From Candidatus Zixiibacteriota bacterium (GTDB lineage Bacteria > Zixibacteria > MSB-5A5 > JAABVY01 > JAHJOQ01), in contig JAJRZO010000366.1 of assembly GCA_024275215.1 (NCBI GenBank), positions 1 to 7,259 on the forward strand: a stretch of 7,259 nt of DNA. The letters run 5' to 3'. The notes beneath the pieces were generated by a model. That model did not search any database, had not been told where the DNA came from, and saw only the letters and a list, made by a program, of their open reading frames with translations. A program made the translations under genes and the position numbers. The number at the start of each line of letters is the position of its first letter. Position 1 is the stretch's first letter. Below are positions 1 to 5,766 of this stretch, piece by piece.

Positions 1-106
1 CGCACGACACCTCCAGCGCCCGCGCACCGTCCACGCTCCCGTGGCCACCCGCCTGCCAGCAGCGGAAGAACCGATTGCCGAACTGCATCCCGCCCAGGCA
101 GGGGTC
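1..106 (-). pseudogene. mrdA: Fragment of penicillin-binding protein 2 (MrdA-like transpeptidase)
   Basis: Read on the minus strand from 106 to 2, 35 codons give a peptide with the blocks DPCLGGMQFGNRFFRCW, then GGHGSVD, then ALEVSC. This is the C/GNR-FRCW-GHG-x-V-AL-x-SC stretch of the PBP2 transpeptidase domain, the periplasmic enzyme that cross-links peptidoglycan during cell elongation. The stretch lies between the catalytic SxxK, expected upstream, and the S-C-D/N motif, whose start is seen at position 2. The match stops at about 106. Beyond it the frame reads unrelated Arg-rich sequence and hits TGA at 167-169, so the first half of the gene is absent. The 3' half would lie left of the window. 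By hand count 77 of 106 bases are G or C, far above the neighbouring DNA. It is either a transferred or broken remnant or the edge of a mis-assembled join. Family identity is fairly sure; the biological status is not. Confidence 0.65.
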
Positions 107-151
107 CAGACGGCTTATCCATCTGCTGAATTTGCGCCTTCTGAATCTGGT

Positions 152-207
152 TCTGGATTCCTGCCTTCACAGGAATGACGACGACCAGGCAATCACCATT
201 GTTAAAA
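152..207. repeat. 56-bp interspersed repeat, copy 1
   Basis: This copy matches 311-366 at 51 of 56 positions. It contains a perfect 7-bp inverted repeat, ATTCCTG (157-163) and CAGGAAT (170-176), around a 6-base loop CCTTCA. The following sequence, GACGACGACCAGGCAATCAC, is conserved between the copies. The design (short hairpin, non-coding location, several copies) is that of a REP-like intergenic element. The CAGGAAT half also recurs in the tandem array near 5582-5641. Confidence 0.8.
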
Positions 208-276
208 GTGCACACAGTATCTGTACTGCTGTGTATTTGGTATATTACATTGCAGATAGATACAACAGAGAATCTG

Positions 277-293
277 CAGGGGTACAGCCCCTG
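277..293. repeat. Small perfect inverted repeat
   Basis: CAGGGG (277-282) and CCCCTG (288-293) pair perfectly around TACAG. No T-run follows on either strand, so it is not a convincing terminator. It lies between the two 56-bp repeats, and the rest of 208-310 shows no gene. Confidence 0.45.
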
Positions 294-310
294 TGAGCAC
301 TTGAACTGGT

Positions 311-366
311 TCCGGATTTCTGCCTTCGCAGGAATGACGACGACCAGGCAATCACTATTGCTAAAA
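311..366. repeat. 56-bp interspersed repeat, copy 2
   Basis: Second copy of the element at 152-207, in the same orientation and 159 bp further on, with five substitutions. One of these weakens the hairpin: ATTTCTG (316-322) faces CAGGAAT (329-335), leaving a G-T pair. Its right end, CTAAAA (361-366), overlaps the T-tract of the terminator of the downstream minus-strand gene. The element therefore directly abuts that terminator. Confidence 0.8.
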
Positions 367-404
367 ACGAACGTGGGTGGCAGATGAAAATATCTGCCGC
401 CCAC
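363..404 (-). terminator. Rho-independent terminator of the DUF1573 gene
   Basis: A 13-position stem, GTGGGTGGCAGAT (373-385) against ATCTGCCGCCCAC (392-404), has one mismatch (378/399) and a 6-base loop. On the minus strand it is followed by GTTCG and then TTTTT (363-367). It begins about 16 bp after the TAG stop of the minus-strand gene ending at 421. The T-run is offset about 5 nt from the stem, slightly unusual but workable. On the plus strand no T-run follows, so it acts leftward only. Confidence 0.8.
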
Positions 405-420
405 ATACCTGCTATCAACA

Positions 421-1509
421 CTATTTCTTATTCTGCACAATAATCTTGTATTTGACAGGCAATTCCTTTGCCTTTGGGTTGTCTGTCATCACGATAAATG
501 TGCCATCCATCGTGGAATCCGCGCTGAGGAATTTATCCTTCACAGTCGCAGTCACCTCGAATCTCATTCCATTCTCGATTGTATTCACGACCAGATCGAG
601 ACGACCATCAGGATCACGAGCCGTAACCTTTTTCAGCGGCTTGTTCGGCTTGTGATTGGTGATTGTCACTTTGCGGGAAGTGTTCGGATTCGTTTTGCCC
701 GGCTCAGCAACATATAGCATAAGCGCTTCAGGTGCAACCGAAACATCCCCAAGAATTGATCCAGACACAGTCAGCTTAGCCTCAGGAAAACTATCATTAT
801 TCGAGTGCGCGATCACATTTTCCAGAAACGCCCCCGGTGGCAACCCCGGAGAAAGTGTCAGTTTAATTGTCACTCCATTGCTGTCAGATTTGATCTCTTT
901 TGCGGCAAGGAATGGCGTCGAAGTCGTAAGTTTCGTAAGTTTGGTCTTCTTCATGTCTTTGATTAACAGTTCAACTTCTTTCTCGACAGATTGCCCCTCA
1001 GGGACCCGTCCCAGACGGACACTGGTTGTCTTGAAACCAAACTCCACTTCGACAAATGCAGCGATGAGAAGTTTGGATGTGCCATTACTGGGATCATTCG
1101 AGATTACAGTGACAGTCTTGTTCTGCAAGCCTCTTCTGTTGTGGGAGTTAAATGTCACCTTGATTTCACCTTCCCCACCCGGGGGAATTGCATCCTTAGT
1201 AAGGACGGCTGCGGTGCATCCTCACGATCCTTTTGCGCGTATCAGCTCCAGCGGAGCATCACCCGTGTTCTTGACCACGAATGTATGGCTGACTATTTCT
1301 CCCTGATTAATCGTCCCGAAATCGTACGATATTTCAGGAAATGAAATCTTTGGCGCAGGACCATTGACACTATTCTCACTCACTGCCTGATCACCCTTAG
1401 AGCCGGTTTTCTCAGATGATTCATCCTTTGAACAACTAAAAAGCACAAAGAGAAAAACCAGCAAAAGCAACCACACCGAAGACTTACCCGCTCTGTTCAG
1501 CAATTTCAT
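421..1509 (-). CDS. DUF1573 lipoprotein with in-frame UGA replacing a conserved Cys (candidate selenoprotein)
   Basis: The reading frame spans 362 residues if TGA at 1222-1224 (residue 96) is read through. Residues 1-26 form a lipoprotein signal: Lys/Arg-rich start, hydrophobic core, lipobox LFSC with lipid Cys26. Residues about 53-155 are a DUF1573 immunoglobulin-like domain (SYDFGTINQGE, HTFVVKNTGDAPL, then S-[UGA]-G-C-T and IPPGGEGEIKVTFNS). Two further beta-rich repeats follow at about 160-257 and 258-360. In this family the motif is normally S-C-G-C-T, so UGA stands where Cys is expected. Frame and homology resume immediately, with no other stop through residue 362, so no frameshift is involved. 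Apart from Cys26 the only other thiol is Cys98, two residues away. The protein probably sits on the periplasmic face of a membrane; its function is unknown. If UGA is a true stop, a 95-residue product remains, possibly with a restart at GTG 1156-1158. The ATG at 1507-1509 has a strong ribosome binding site. Confidence 0.8.
1171..1207 (-). other. Two hairpins just downstream of the UGA (possible but non-canonical SECIS)
   Basis: In the minus-strand RNA the first hairpin, CGUCCUU-ACU-AAGGAUG (1207-1191), starts 14 nt after the UGA. Its loop is about 21 nt away, a suitable distance, but has no G. The second, UUCCCC-CGGGU-GGGGAA (1187-1171), is a perfect 6-bp GC-rich stem with G at the second loop position. 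Its loop begins about 40 nt after the UGA, slightly beyond the usual bacterial range. Neither meets every bacterial SECIS rule, so this is suggestive only. Confidence 0.3.
1222..1224 (-). other. In-frame UGA codon at a conserved cysteine position
   Basis: On the minus strand the codons read GGA TCG TGA GGA TGC ACC, that is G-S-stop-G-C-T. One base separates TGA from the Cys codons TGC and TGT. Selenocysteine insertion, a point nonsense mutation and a sequencing error all fit locally. The sirtuin in this window ends at a TGA at the expected family length and Trp is encoded by TGG, so general UGA reassignment is unlikely. Confidence 0.85.
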
Positions 1510-1513
1510 AAGA

Positions 1514-1523
1514 CCTCCTCCTA
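1514..1523 (-). promoter_or_regulatory. Strong ribosome binding site of the DUF1573 gene
   Basis: On the minus strand TAGGAGGAGG precedes TCTT and the ATG at 1507-1509. The upstream AGGAGG register sits 7 nt from the ATG, which is ideal. It fixes the start and suggests the gene is meant to be well translated despite its internal UGA. Confidence 0.85.
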
Positions 1524-1596
1524 ATCAATACTGTAAGTCAGGGTCATGCGATCCTGCTCTATTCATTCCCAAACTTATGCCGAGAATGTTATTTAC

Positions 1597-1625
1597 ATTA
1601 TACCCCGATACAACCGGTTGGGATT
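1597..1625 (-). promoter_or_regulatory. Possible promoter with palindromic operator before the DUF1573 gene
   Basis: The minus strand carries a perfect TATAAT (1597-1602). The -35 position 17 bp upstream reads AATCCC and is poor. The spacer contains the perfect 10-bp palindrome CAACCGGTTG (1611-1620), placed where a regulator could act. The predicted transcript would have a leader of about 80 nt. The 140-bp gap between the response regulator gene (ending at 1650) and this gene supports an independent promoter, but the site rests on the -10 and the palindrome only. Confidence 0.35.
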
Positions 1626-1649
1626 GATTCTGGCATACTTTTTTTGCAT

Positions 1650-2438
1650 TTACAATCCCAGCAACTCTATCTCGAAGTCAAATTTCGTTGGTTTGATGCG
1701 TACGATCCAACCGCTGCCGTATGGGTCCTGCAATGCTTTATTAGGATCACTGAGAACAGTATCATTTACTTTTACAACAATTCCCGATAATGGCGACAAT
1801 ACATTATGTGAACGCAAATCAGATGAAACTATCTGAAGATAAACGCTCCCCTGGCGTACTTCATCGCCTTCAGACGGCAGGTATATCGATTGTACCTTGC
1901 CGATACCATCCACAAATGACTGCTCGACTCCCAACAAAACCACTCCGTCCTTCTCAAGCATCATCCATGACCTGTCGCCAAGAGTCTTGAATCCTTCGAA
2001 TGGAGTTTGCGAATCAACAGCATTATCCGCTGCTTTGACAATTGTCTCGGGTTCCATCTTGACAGCAGCCACGAGATTCGATGCCCGTTGAACAACAGCG
2101 AGCAGTTCACGCCTGGAAAATGGTTTCGCAATGTAATCGAATGCACCGAGTTGTGTCGCCTGAAGCGCTGTGTTGATCGTAGCATAGCCTGTAATGATTA
2201 TGACCGGGATATTCGGATGAATCTCCTTGACCATCTTCATCAATTCGAGTCCGTCAATCTCCGGCATCATCAGATCAGTCAGGACTACATCAATATGTTC
2301 ATTCTTGATTTTCTCTAAGCCCTCTTCCGGTGTCAGCACCAGATGCAGCTCGTATTCATCAGATTTCAGATGTTTTTTCACGCTGTCGAGAATGATCTGC
2401 TCATCATCAACAACCAGTACGCTCAATTTACGATCCAT
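1650..2438 (-). CDS. Response regulator: REC domain fused to a GcvH-like domain
   Basis: A 262-residue cytoplasmic protein. Residues 4-125 are a receiver domain with acidic pocket D11-D12, phosphoacceptor D55 (VVLTDLMMP), switch T83 (IIITGYA) and K105 (AKPF). Residues about 152-262 resemble glycine cleavage H protein: GVVLLGVEQSFVDGIG, a YLP-EG-D-V turn, LSPLSGIVVKVND and DPYGSGWIVRI. The lysine that carries lipoate in GcvH (ESVKA), eight residues before the P of the S/A-P-x-S-G motif, aligns here with L208 in SSDLRSH. Lipoylation is therefore not expected. There is no DNA-binding or AAA+ domain, so output is probably by protein contact. The ATG at 2436-2438 has GGGAGG 8 nt upstream; an upstream in-frame GTG (2466-2468) would add 10 residues but has no such site. 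It lies 36 bp after the histidine kinase gene, its likely partner. Confidence 0.9.
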   Translation of the reverse strand: MDRKLSVLVVDDEQIILDSVKKHLKSDEYELHLVLTPEEGLEKIKNEHIDVVLTDLMMPEIDGLELMKMVKEIHPNIPVIIITGYATINTALQATQLGAFDYIAKPFSRRELLAVVQRASNLVAAVKMEPETIVKAADNAVDSQTPFEGFKTLGDRSWMMLEKDGVVLLGVEQSFVDGIGKVQSIYLPSEGDEVRQGSVYLQIVSSDLRSHNVLSPLSGIVVKVNDTVLSDPNKALQDPYGSGWIVRIKPTKFDFEIELLGL

Positions 2439-2446
2439 GTCAATAT

Positions 2447-2452
2447 CCTCCC
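2447..2452 (-). promoter_or_regulatory. Ribosome binding site deciding the response regulator start
   Basis: The minus strand reads GGGAGG, 8 nt before ATG 2436-2438. This favours the internal ATG over the GTG at 2466-2468, and it lies within what would be coding sequence for the longer form. Confidence 0.75.
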
Positions 2453-2474
2453 GGCGTTCAGCCCACACATCGGC

Positions 2475-4292
2475 TTAACTGTCGTCATGCAACGCTGGCA
2501 GCACTATCCTGAAAATCGCTCCGCCGCCTTCAGCGGTATCGACTTCTATTACGCCTCCATGCCGCTCGATAATTCCCCAACTCACAGCCAGACCAAGACC
2601 GTTTGTTCCCTTTGTCGAAAAGAATGGCTCGAAAATTTTATCAATGAGATTTTCCGGAATCCCAGGACCGTCATCCTCGACCGATATGACACACTTGTCA
2701 TTCTTGCGTTCATATTCTGTCGCAATCTTTATCGTACCTTTGCCGTCCATAGCATCCGCTGCATTAAGCATCAAATTGAGTGTCACCTGCTGAAGTTGAG
2801 GCGGATCACACTTAATATCCGGTAAATCATCAGCCATTGATTTTTCTATTTCGATATTCATGAACTGTGGCAGTTTCTCAACCAGCAACAGGGATAAACC
2901 AACAACATAGTTCGGACTTACAACCTCGAAACTTGGCGTCTCCTGACGAGCGAAATCGAGAAGATTCCTGACTATGTCTCGACATCGCAAAGCCTCGTGT
3001 ATGATTACATCGATATCATCGCGGCGCTGATCATTTTCAGGAAACTCGTCGAGGAGGTCCTCAGCAAATGCGAGAATGCCGGTAAGCGGATTATTGATTT
3101 CATGCGCGACGCCCGCTCCAAGTTTGCCTACCGCAGCGAGTTTCTCCGCCTGAACAAGCTGATTCCTGAGTTCCTTCTCCGATGTTACATCGCGGGCGAT
3201 AGTGCATGTTCCAATAGTGCTTCCCTTGTAATCTGTCAGCGGGAATCTTACAGTCTGAAAATAGTGATCGCGACCATCAATAGAAACGACCTCATCGTAA
3301 GCATGATGCGCACCGGATTCAGCAACCTGGCTATCATGCCTTTTGATCATCTTTGCCAAATCTGCAGGAAGGATTTCATCAGGCGTCTTACCGATAAATT
3401 CATGCGGTTCACGGTGAAATGCCTTAGCTACCACAGGATTAACAACTACATATCGTCCATCGAGATCCTTGATCGAAATCCAGTCCTGCGCAGAATAGAT
3501 GAAACTCTTGAATCTCTGCTCCGCACTCTCTATTTCACGGCGAAGTTTCACTCTTTCGGTTATTTTGTGCCATGTTCCGAGCACCATCTCGATTTCGCCG
3601 TCCTTGCCAAATATAGGTGTCCTCGTAACCTCCCAGTACGCCTCTTTCGGAGTCTCCGTATGCCAGATGAGCGTATGGGGTTTACCGGTTTCGAAAACTT
3701 GTTCTATCATCGCAGACGATTGACGACATTGCTCGGCAAACTCGGTTCCCTTGAGAAGTTCTTCGCATGTAAGTCCAATTGCTTCTTCTGATGTCAAACC
3801 TGTAAATTGCGCAAAACTCTTATTAACTCTGATAGCTTTCTTTTCGCGATCGAGCACCACCACAAGATCAGGTATCGTATCGAAAAGACTTTGAAGAGAA
3901 TGTCGTTCCTCCTCGACTTTCCTTTCGAGTCGTATCATTTCTTCGAGTTGTCGTTCACGTTCCTCCTGTGCATTGGTCAGATCCCAGAAAATCCTCGCGG
4001 AAATATGATCAATCAGCTTCATGCCGGGTGGAAGTATCCTGTAGATATCCTCCAGCACTTCATCCATGCCCGTCAATTCAATCAACAACTCTATGCCGGG
4101 TATCTCCAGAGCTTCGTTTATATTTGTAAAGGTCTTAATATTATGCTCTCTGGCATAGATCATCCCGGGTGCATCGGGATCGACATCAACAACTCCCCGG
4201 ATATCAAGAGTCAGCTCTTTCAGGAATGAACCAAACGCAAGGCCGATTATTGCACGACAGCCCTTGCCGCCACCGATGATTACAGTTTTCAT
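2475..4292 (-). CDS. PAS-domain sensor histidine kinase with N-terminal Rossmann-like domain
   Basis: A 605-residue soluble kinase with no signal peptide or membrane segment. Residues 1-105 look like a Rossmann nucleotide-binding unit: beta strand and glycine loop VIIGGGKG (4-11), an acidic end of the second strand (VVDVDPD, 34-40), then an ELTG block (72-75). A charged helix or coiled coil (about 106-133) follows, then PAS 1 (about 134-250) and PAS 2 (about 260-375). HisKA has the H-box VGKLGAGVAHEINNPL with phosphorylated H397. The ATPase domain has N-box N510 (NLMLNAADAM), G1 DDGPGIP (540-546), F-box FEPFFSTK and G2 NGLGLAVS. It should autophosphorylate in response to a cytoplasmic signal, perhaps NAD(P)(H) state or a PAS ligand, and pass phosphate to the adjacent response regulator. 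The ATG at 4290-4292 has a weak, distant AGGAG (14 nt). It follows the kinase-like gene by 52 bp with no terminator. Confidence 0.92.
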   Translation of the reverse strand: MKTVIIGGGKGCRAIIGLAFGSFLKELTLDIRGVVDVDPDAPGMIYAREHNIKTFTNINEALEIPGIELLIELTGMDEVLEDIYRILPPGMKLIDHISARIFWDLTNAQEERERQLEEMIRLERKVEEERHSLQSLFDTIPDLVVVLDREKKAIRVNKSFAQFTGLTSEEAIGLTCEELLKGTEFAEQCRQSSAMIEQVFETGKPHTLIWHTETPKEAYWEVTRTPIFGKDGEIEMVLGTWHKITERVKLRREIESAEQRFKSFIYSAQDWISIKDLDGRYVVVNPVVAKAFHREPHEFIGKTPDEILPADLAKMIKRHDSQVAESGAHHAYDEVVSIDGRDHYFQTVRFPLTDYKGSTIGTCTIARDVTSEKELRNQLVQAEKLAAVGKLGAGVAHEINNPLTGILAFAEDLLDEFPENDQRRDDIDVIIHEALRCRDIVRNLLDFARQETPSFEVVSPNYVVGLSLLLVEKLPQFMNIEIEKSMADDLPDIKCDPPQLQQVTLNLMLNAADAMDGKGTIKIATEYERKNDKCVISVEDDGPGIPENLIDKIFEPFFSTKGTNGLGLAVSWGIIERHGGVIEVDTAEGGGAIFRIVLPALHDDS

Positions 4293-4344
4293 CAGCTAAC
4301 AACTCGCTCCTGATGGACAGGCATCACAATCACTTTCTTACAAG

Positions 4345-5379
4345 TTATCCAGTTGGGAAATCTGTTGCAAGCATTTCCTTGAAATCATCAATCAGATCAT
4401 TCATGTCGGTATAGAAAACTTTCGGTTTGATTGTGAAGTGGAGAAGTATGTTACTAAGCCTATCCGAGATATAAGGGTAGAGTTTCTTCAGGTTCATAAC
4501 CCTGTATTCAAAGAATGCAGAACCATCCTCCGGAATCAGGCTGTTTCTGACCTCAGCAGGGAAATCGGTCTTGTGCATAACCTGCTGGAATGACGCAATG
4601 CCTTTAGCGACAGCATAGCTGATAATATTCCCTATGCTCCAGACGTCAAAATCGGAAACATGCTGATTCAAATCAAAATCAATCCACCTGTAGCGACCGG
4701 TCTCTGAATCAATTATGATATGATCGTTTCGGACATCTCCGTGACAAGTGCCATGACGATGCAGGAATCCAATCGCTTCTATACATCCCATAAGATTATG
4801 GAGTATACCGGGCAAATCCTCGTAATAATACTGCTCGTGAGGTTTTTCTATCTCACAAATGAAGTTGAAAAAACTCTTTCCCCTGATGAAATCGATCACT
4901 CGCACACGGTTTTCTTTTTCATCCATCTCGGTATAGCCCTGCATGAATCTGTCATCGCCCCTGACGATATTCAAAACGTATGATTCTTTTTCCACACTCC
5001 TGTAGCAGTGAATTTTGAACACACCGATATGAACATAGAAATCTTCGTGAAAAACCGTCTTGATGATTTTCTGTTCGCCTGTCTCCATATTCAGAGCATT
5101 GAATACCCAGTATTTCGGCTGGTCTCCGATGCCGAATCTCGTCTCATGCTGATTGCCTTTCACGAGAAAGTCACAGCCGCCAAGACGAATGATGTCGCCC
5201 CTCTGGATTCTTGACCAGTCGGATGTATCAGTCAGTATCCTGAAGTGACTGACATTACTCCATCCGGTCAATTCTTTAATTCTGGCTTCGATTCGTTCTC
5301 TGTCGCTTTTCACGATCTGCCCGAACGCCCGAATGAAACAGGGCGGAATATGTGCGTGTCGACTGTAACTATCATGCAA
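4345..5379 (-). CDS. Atypical protein kinase-like protein
   Basis: A 344-residue cytoplasmic protein. Its C-terminal half has a kinase fold: FLHRHGTCHGDVRNDHI carries the catalytic-loop Asp (D215), IDFDLN (233-238) replaces the DFG segment, and DVWSIGNII (245-253) is the helix F region. In ordinary kinases an Asn five residues after the catalytic Asp binds metal; here it is H220, giving HGDxRNDHI. I recall this variant from deltaproteobacterial kinase-like proteins, so it may be a family trait rather than damage. Residues about 25-150 form a separate N-terminal domain (LTDTSDWSRIQ, DQPKYWVF). The phosphoryl target and activity are unknown. The start is uncertain: the frame opens directly after a TAA (5380-5382), so TTG 5377-5379 is only the first possible start, with no good ribosome binding site. 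GTG 5311-5313 is an alternative. It is the first gene of the signalling cluster and abuts the repeat-rich spacer. Confidence 0.8.
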   Translation of the reverse strand: MHDSYSRHAHIPPCFIRAFGQIVKSDRERIEARIKELTGWSNVSHFRILTDTSDWSRIQRGDIIRLGGCDFLVKGNQHETRFGIGDQPKYWVFNALNMETGEQKIIKTVFHEDFYVHIGVFKIHCYRSVEKESYVLNIVRGDDRFMQGYTEMDEKENRVRVIDFIRGKSFFNFICEIEKPHEQYYYEDLPGILHNLMGCIEAIGFLHRHGTCHGDVRNDHIIIDSETGRYRWIDFDLNQHVSDFDVWSIGNIISYAVAKGIASFQQVMHKTDFPAEVRNSLIPEDGSAFFEYRVMNLKKLYPYISDRLSNILLHFTIKPKVFYTDMNDLIDDFKEMLATDFPTG

Positions 5380-5566
5380 TTACGAACCTAAGCGGCTAAG
5401 CGCTGTCAGGCAAGACCTTTCTGAATTACTCTGGACGGCGGCAGCAGATATCCCGAGTCTGTTCCATCTTGAATACATGATACGGAATCGGTAACCCTGA
5501 TTCCGGAAGGTTTGCGTTCCGCAGCAGGGCAAAATCTGCAAGAGACCCGACTCTCGAACAACACGA

Positions 5567-5641
5567 TTCTCGTGCACCATCAGGAATCCTTTTCTCGTGC
5601 TCCGTCAGGAGCCCTTTCCTCGTGCGCCGTCAGGAATCCTT
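5567..5641. repeat. Tandem array, three 25-bp units
   Basis: Three consecutive 25-bp units (5567-5591, 5592-5616, 5617-5641) share the pattern T(T/C)CTCGTGC-N-CC-R-TCAGGA-RY-CCTT. They differ at only a few positions each. There is no unique spacer between units, so this is a tandem repeat and not CRISPR. On the minus strand each unit carries TCCTGA(C/T)GG-N-GCACGAG. Confidence 0.85.
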
Positions 5642-5651
5642 TCCTGACGGC
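5626..5651. repeat. 11-bp perfect inverted repeat at the end of the tandem array
   Basis: GCCGTCAGGAA (5626-5636) and TTCCTGACGGC (5641-5651) pair perfectly around TCCT. The left arm is the third tandem unit, and the right arm is the sequence just after it. The hairpin is strong, but no T-run follows on either strand, so it is more REP-like than terminator-like. Confidence 0.8.
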
Positions 5652-5702
5652 ATCCAGTTTTGTAGCTCACGCTCGCTCGGAGCGTGAGGAATATGGATGC
5701 CG
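5648..5702. repeat. Nested inverted repeats forming a two-tier hairpin
   Basis: The outer arms CGGCATCCA (5648-5656) and TGGATGCCG (5694-5702) are perfect 9-bp complements. They enclose a second perfect 9-bp stem, CTCACGCTC (5666-5674) with GAGCGTGAG (5680-5688), and a 5-base loop. The outer left arm overlaps the end of the preceding 11-bp hairpin, so the two folds would compete. Confidence 0.8.
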
Positions 5703-5766
5703 GATCAAGTCCAGAATAACAAATGCTACTGTGTTGAGTGAAGTGTGACCAGCGTGAGATCATCAA

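Larger units (their letters stand above)
5380..5766. other. Repeat-rich intergenic region, no gene
   Basis: These 387 bp lie between two minus-strand genes. Reading frames here have no ribosome binding sites, no recognisable protein and low-complexity content. It contains a CGGAATC/GATTCCG inverted repeat (5483-5489 with 5499-5505), the tandem array at 5567-5641 and nested hairpins at 5626-5702. From 5695 it has GGATGCCGGATCAAGTCC, which resembles a widespread bacterial intergenic repeat. No clear promoter for the kinase-like gene and no T-tailed terminator for the DUF5683 gene could be found. Confidence 0.75.

Noticed and set aside
2..178. Plus-strand coding reading of the GC-rich left end
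   Set aside because: Open frames exist on the plus strand because of high GC, but the minus-strand frame gives an unmistakable PBP2 block, so the plus frames are shadows.
1222..1224. Genome-wide reassignment of UGA to Trp or Gly
   Set aside because: The sirtuin ends with TGA at its expected length with the next gene overlapping as ATGA, and Trp is encoded by TGG throughout the other genes.
656..1306. 216-codon plus-strand open frame
   Set aside because: It is antisense to the DUF1573 gene, with no ribosome binding site and no recognisable protein. The minus-strand frame has clear family motifs.
421..1509. Frameshift splitting the DUF1573 protein into two genes
   Set aside because: Both halves are in exactly the same frame. 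Only the TGA separates them, and the codons between residues 96 and 118 give good family sequence.
1631..1649. Sigma-54 promoter on the plus strand (TGGCATAC...TTTGCA)
   Set aside because: The gap between the GG and GC elements is 12 bp instead of 10, and no plus-strand gene follows.
2997..3791. 264-codon plus-strand open frame
   Set aside because: It lies antisense within the histidine kinase gene, whose HisKA and PAS motifs explain the DNA.
5567..5641. CRISPR array
   Set aside because: The units are directly adjacent with no unique spacers, only three are present, and no cas gene is nearby.
5380..5748. Short open frames on both strands in the spacer (5380-5580 minus, 5512-5748 plus)
   Set aside because: They merely translate repeat DNA, lack ribosome binding sites and show no protein motif.
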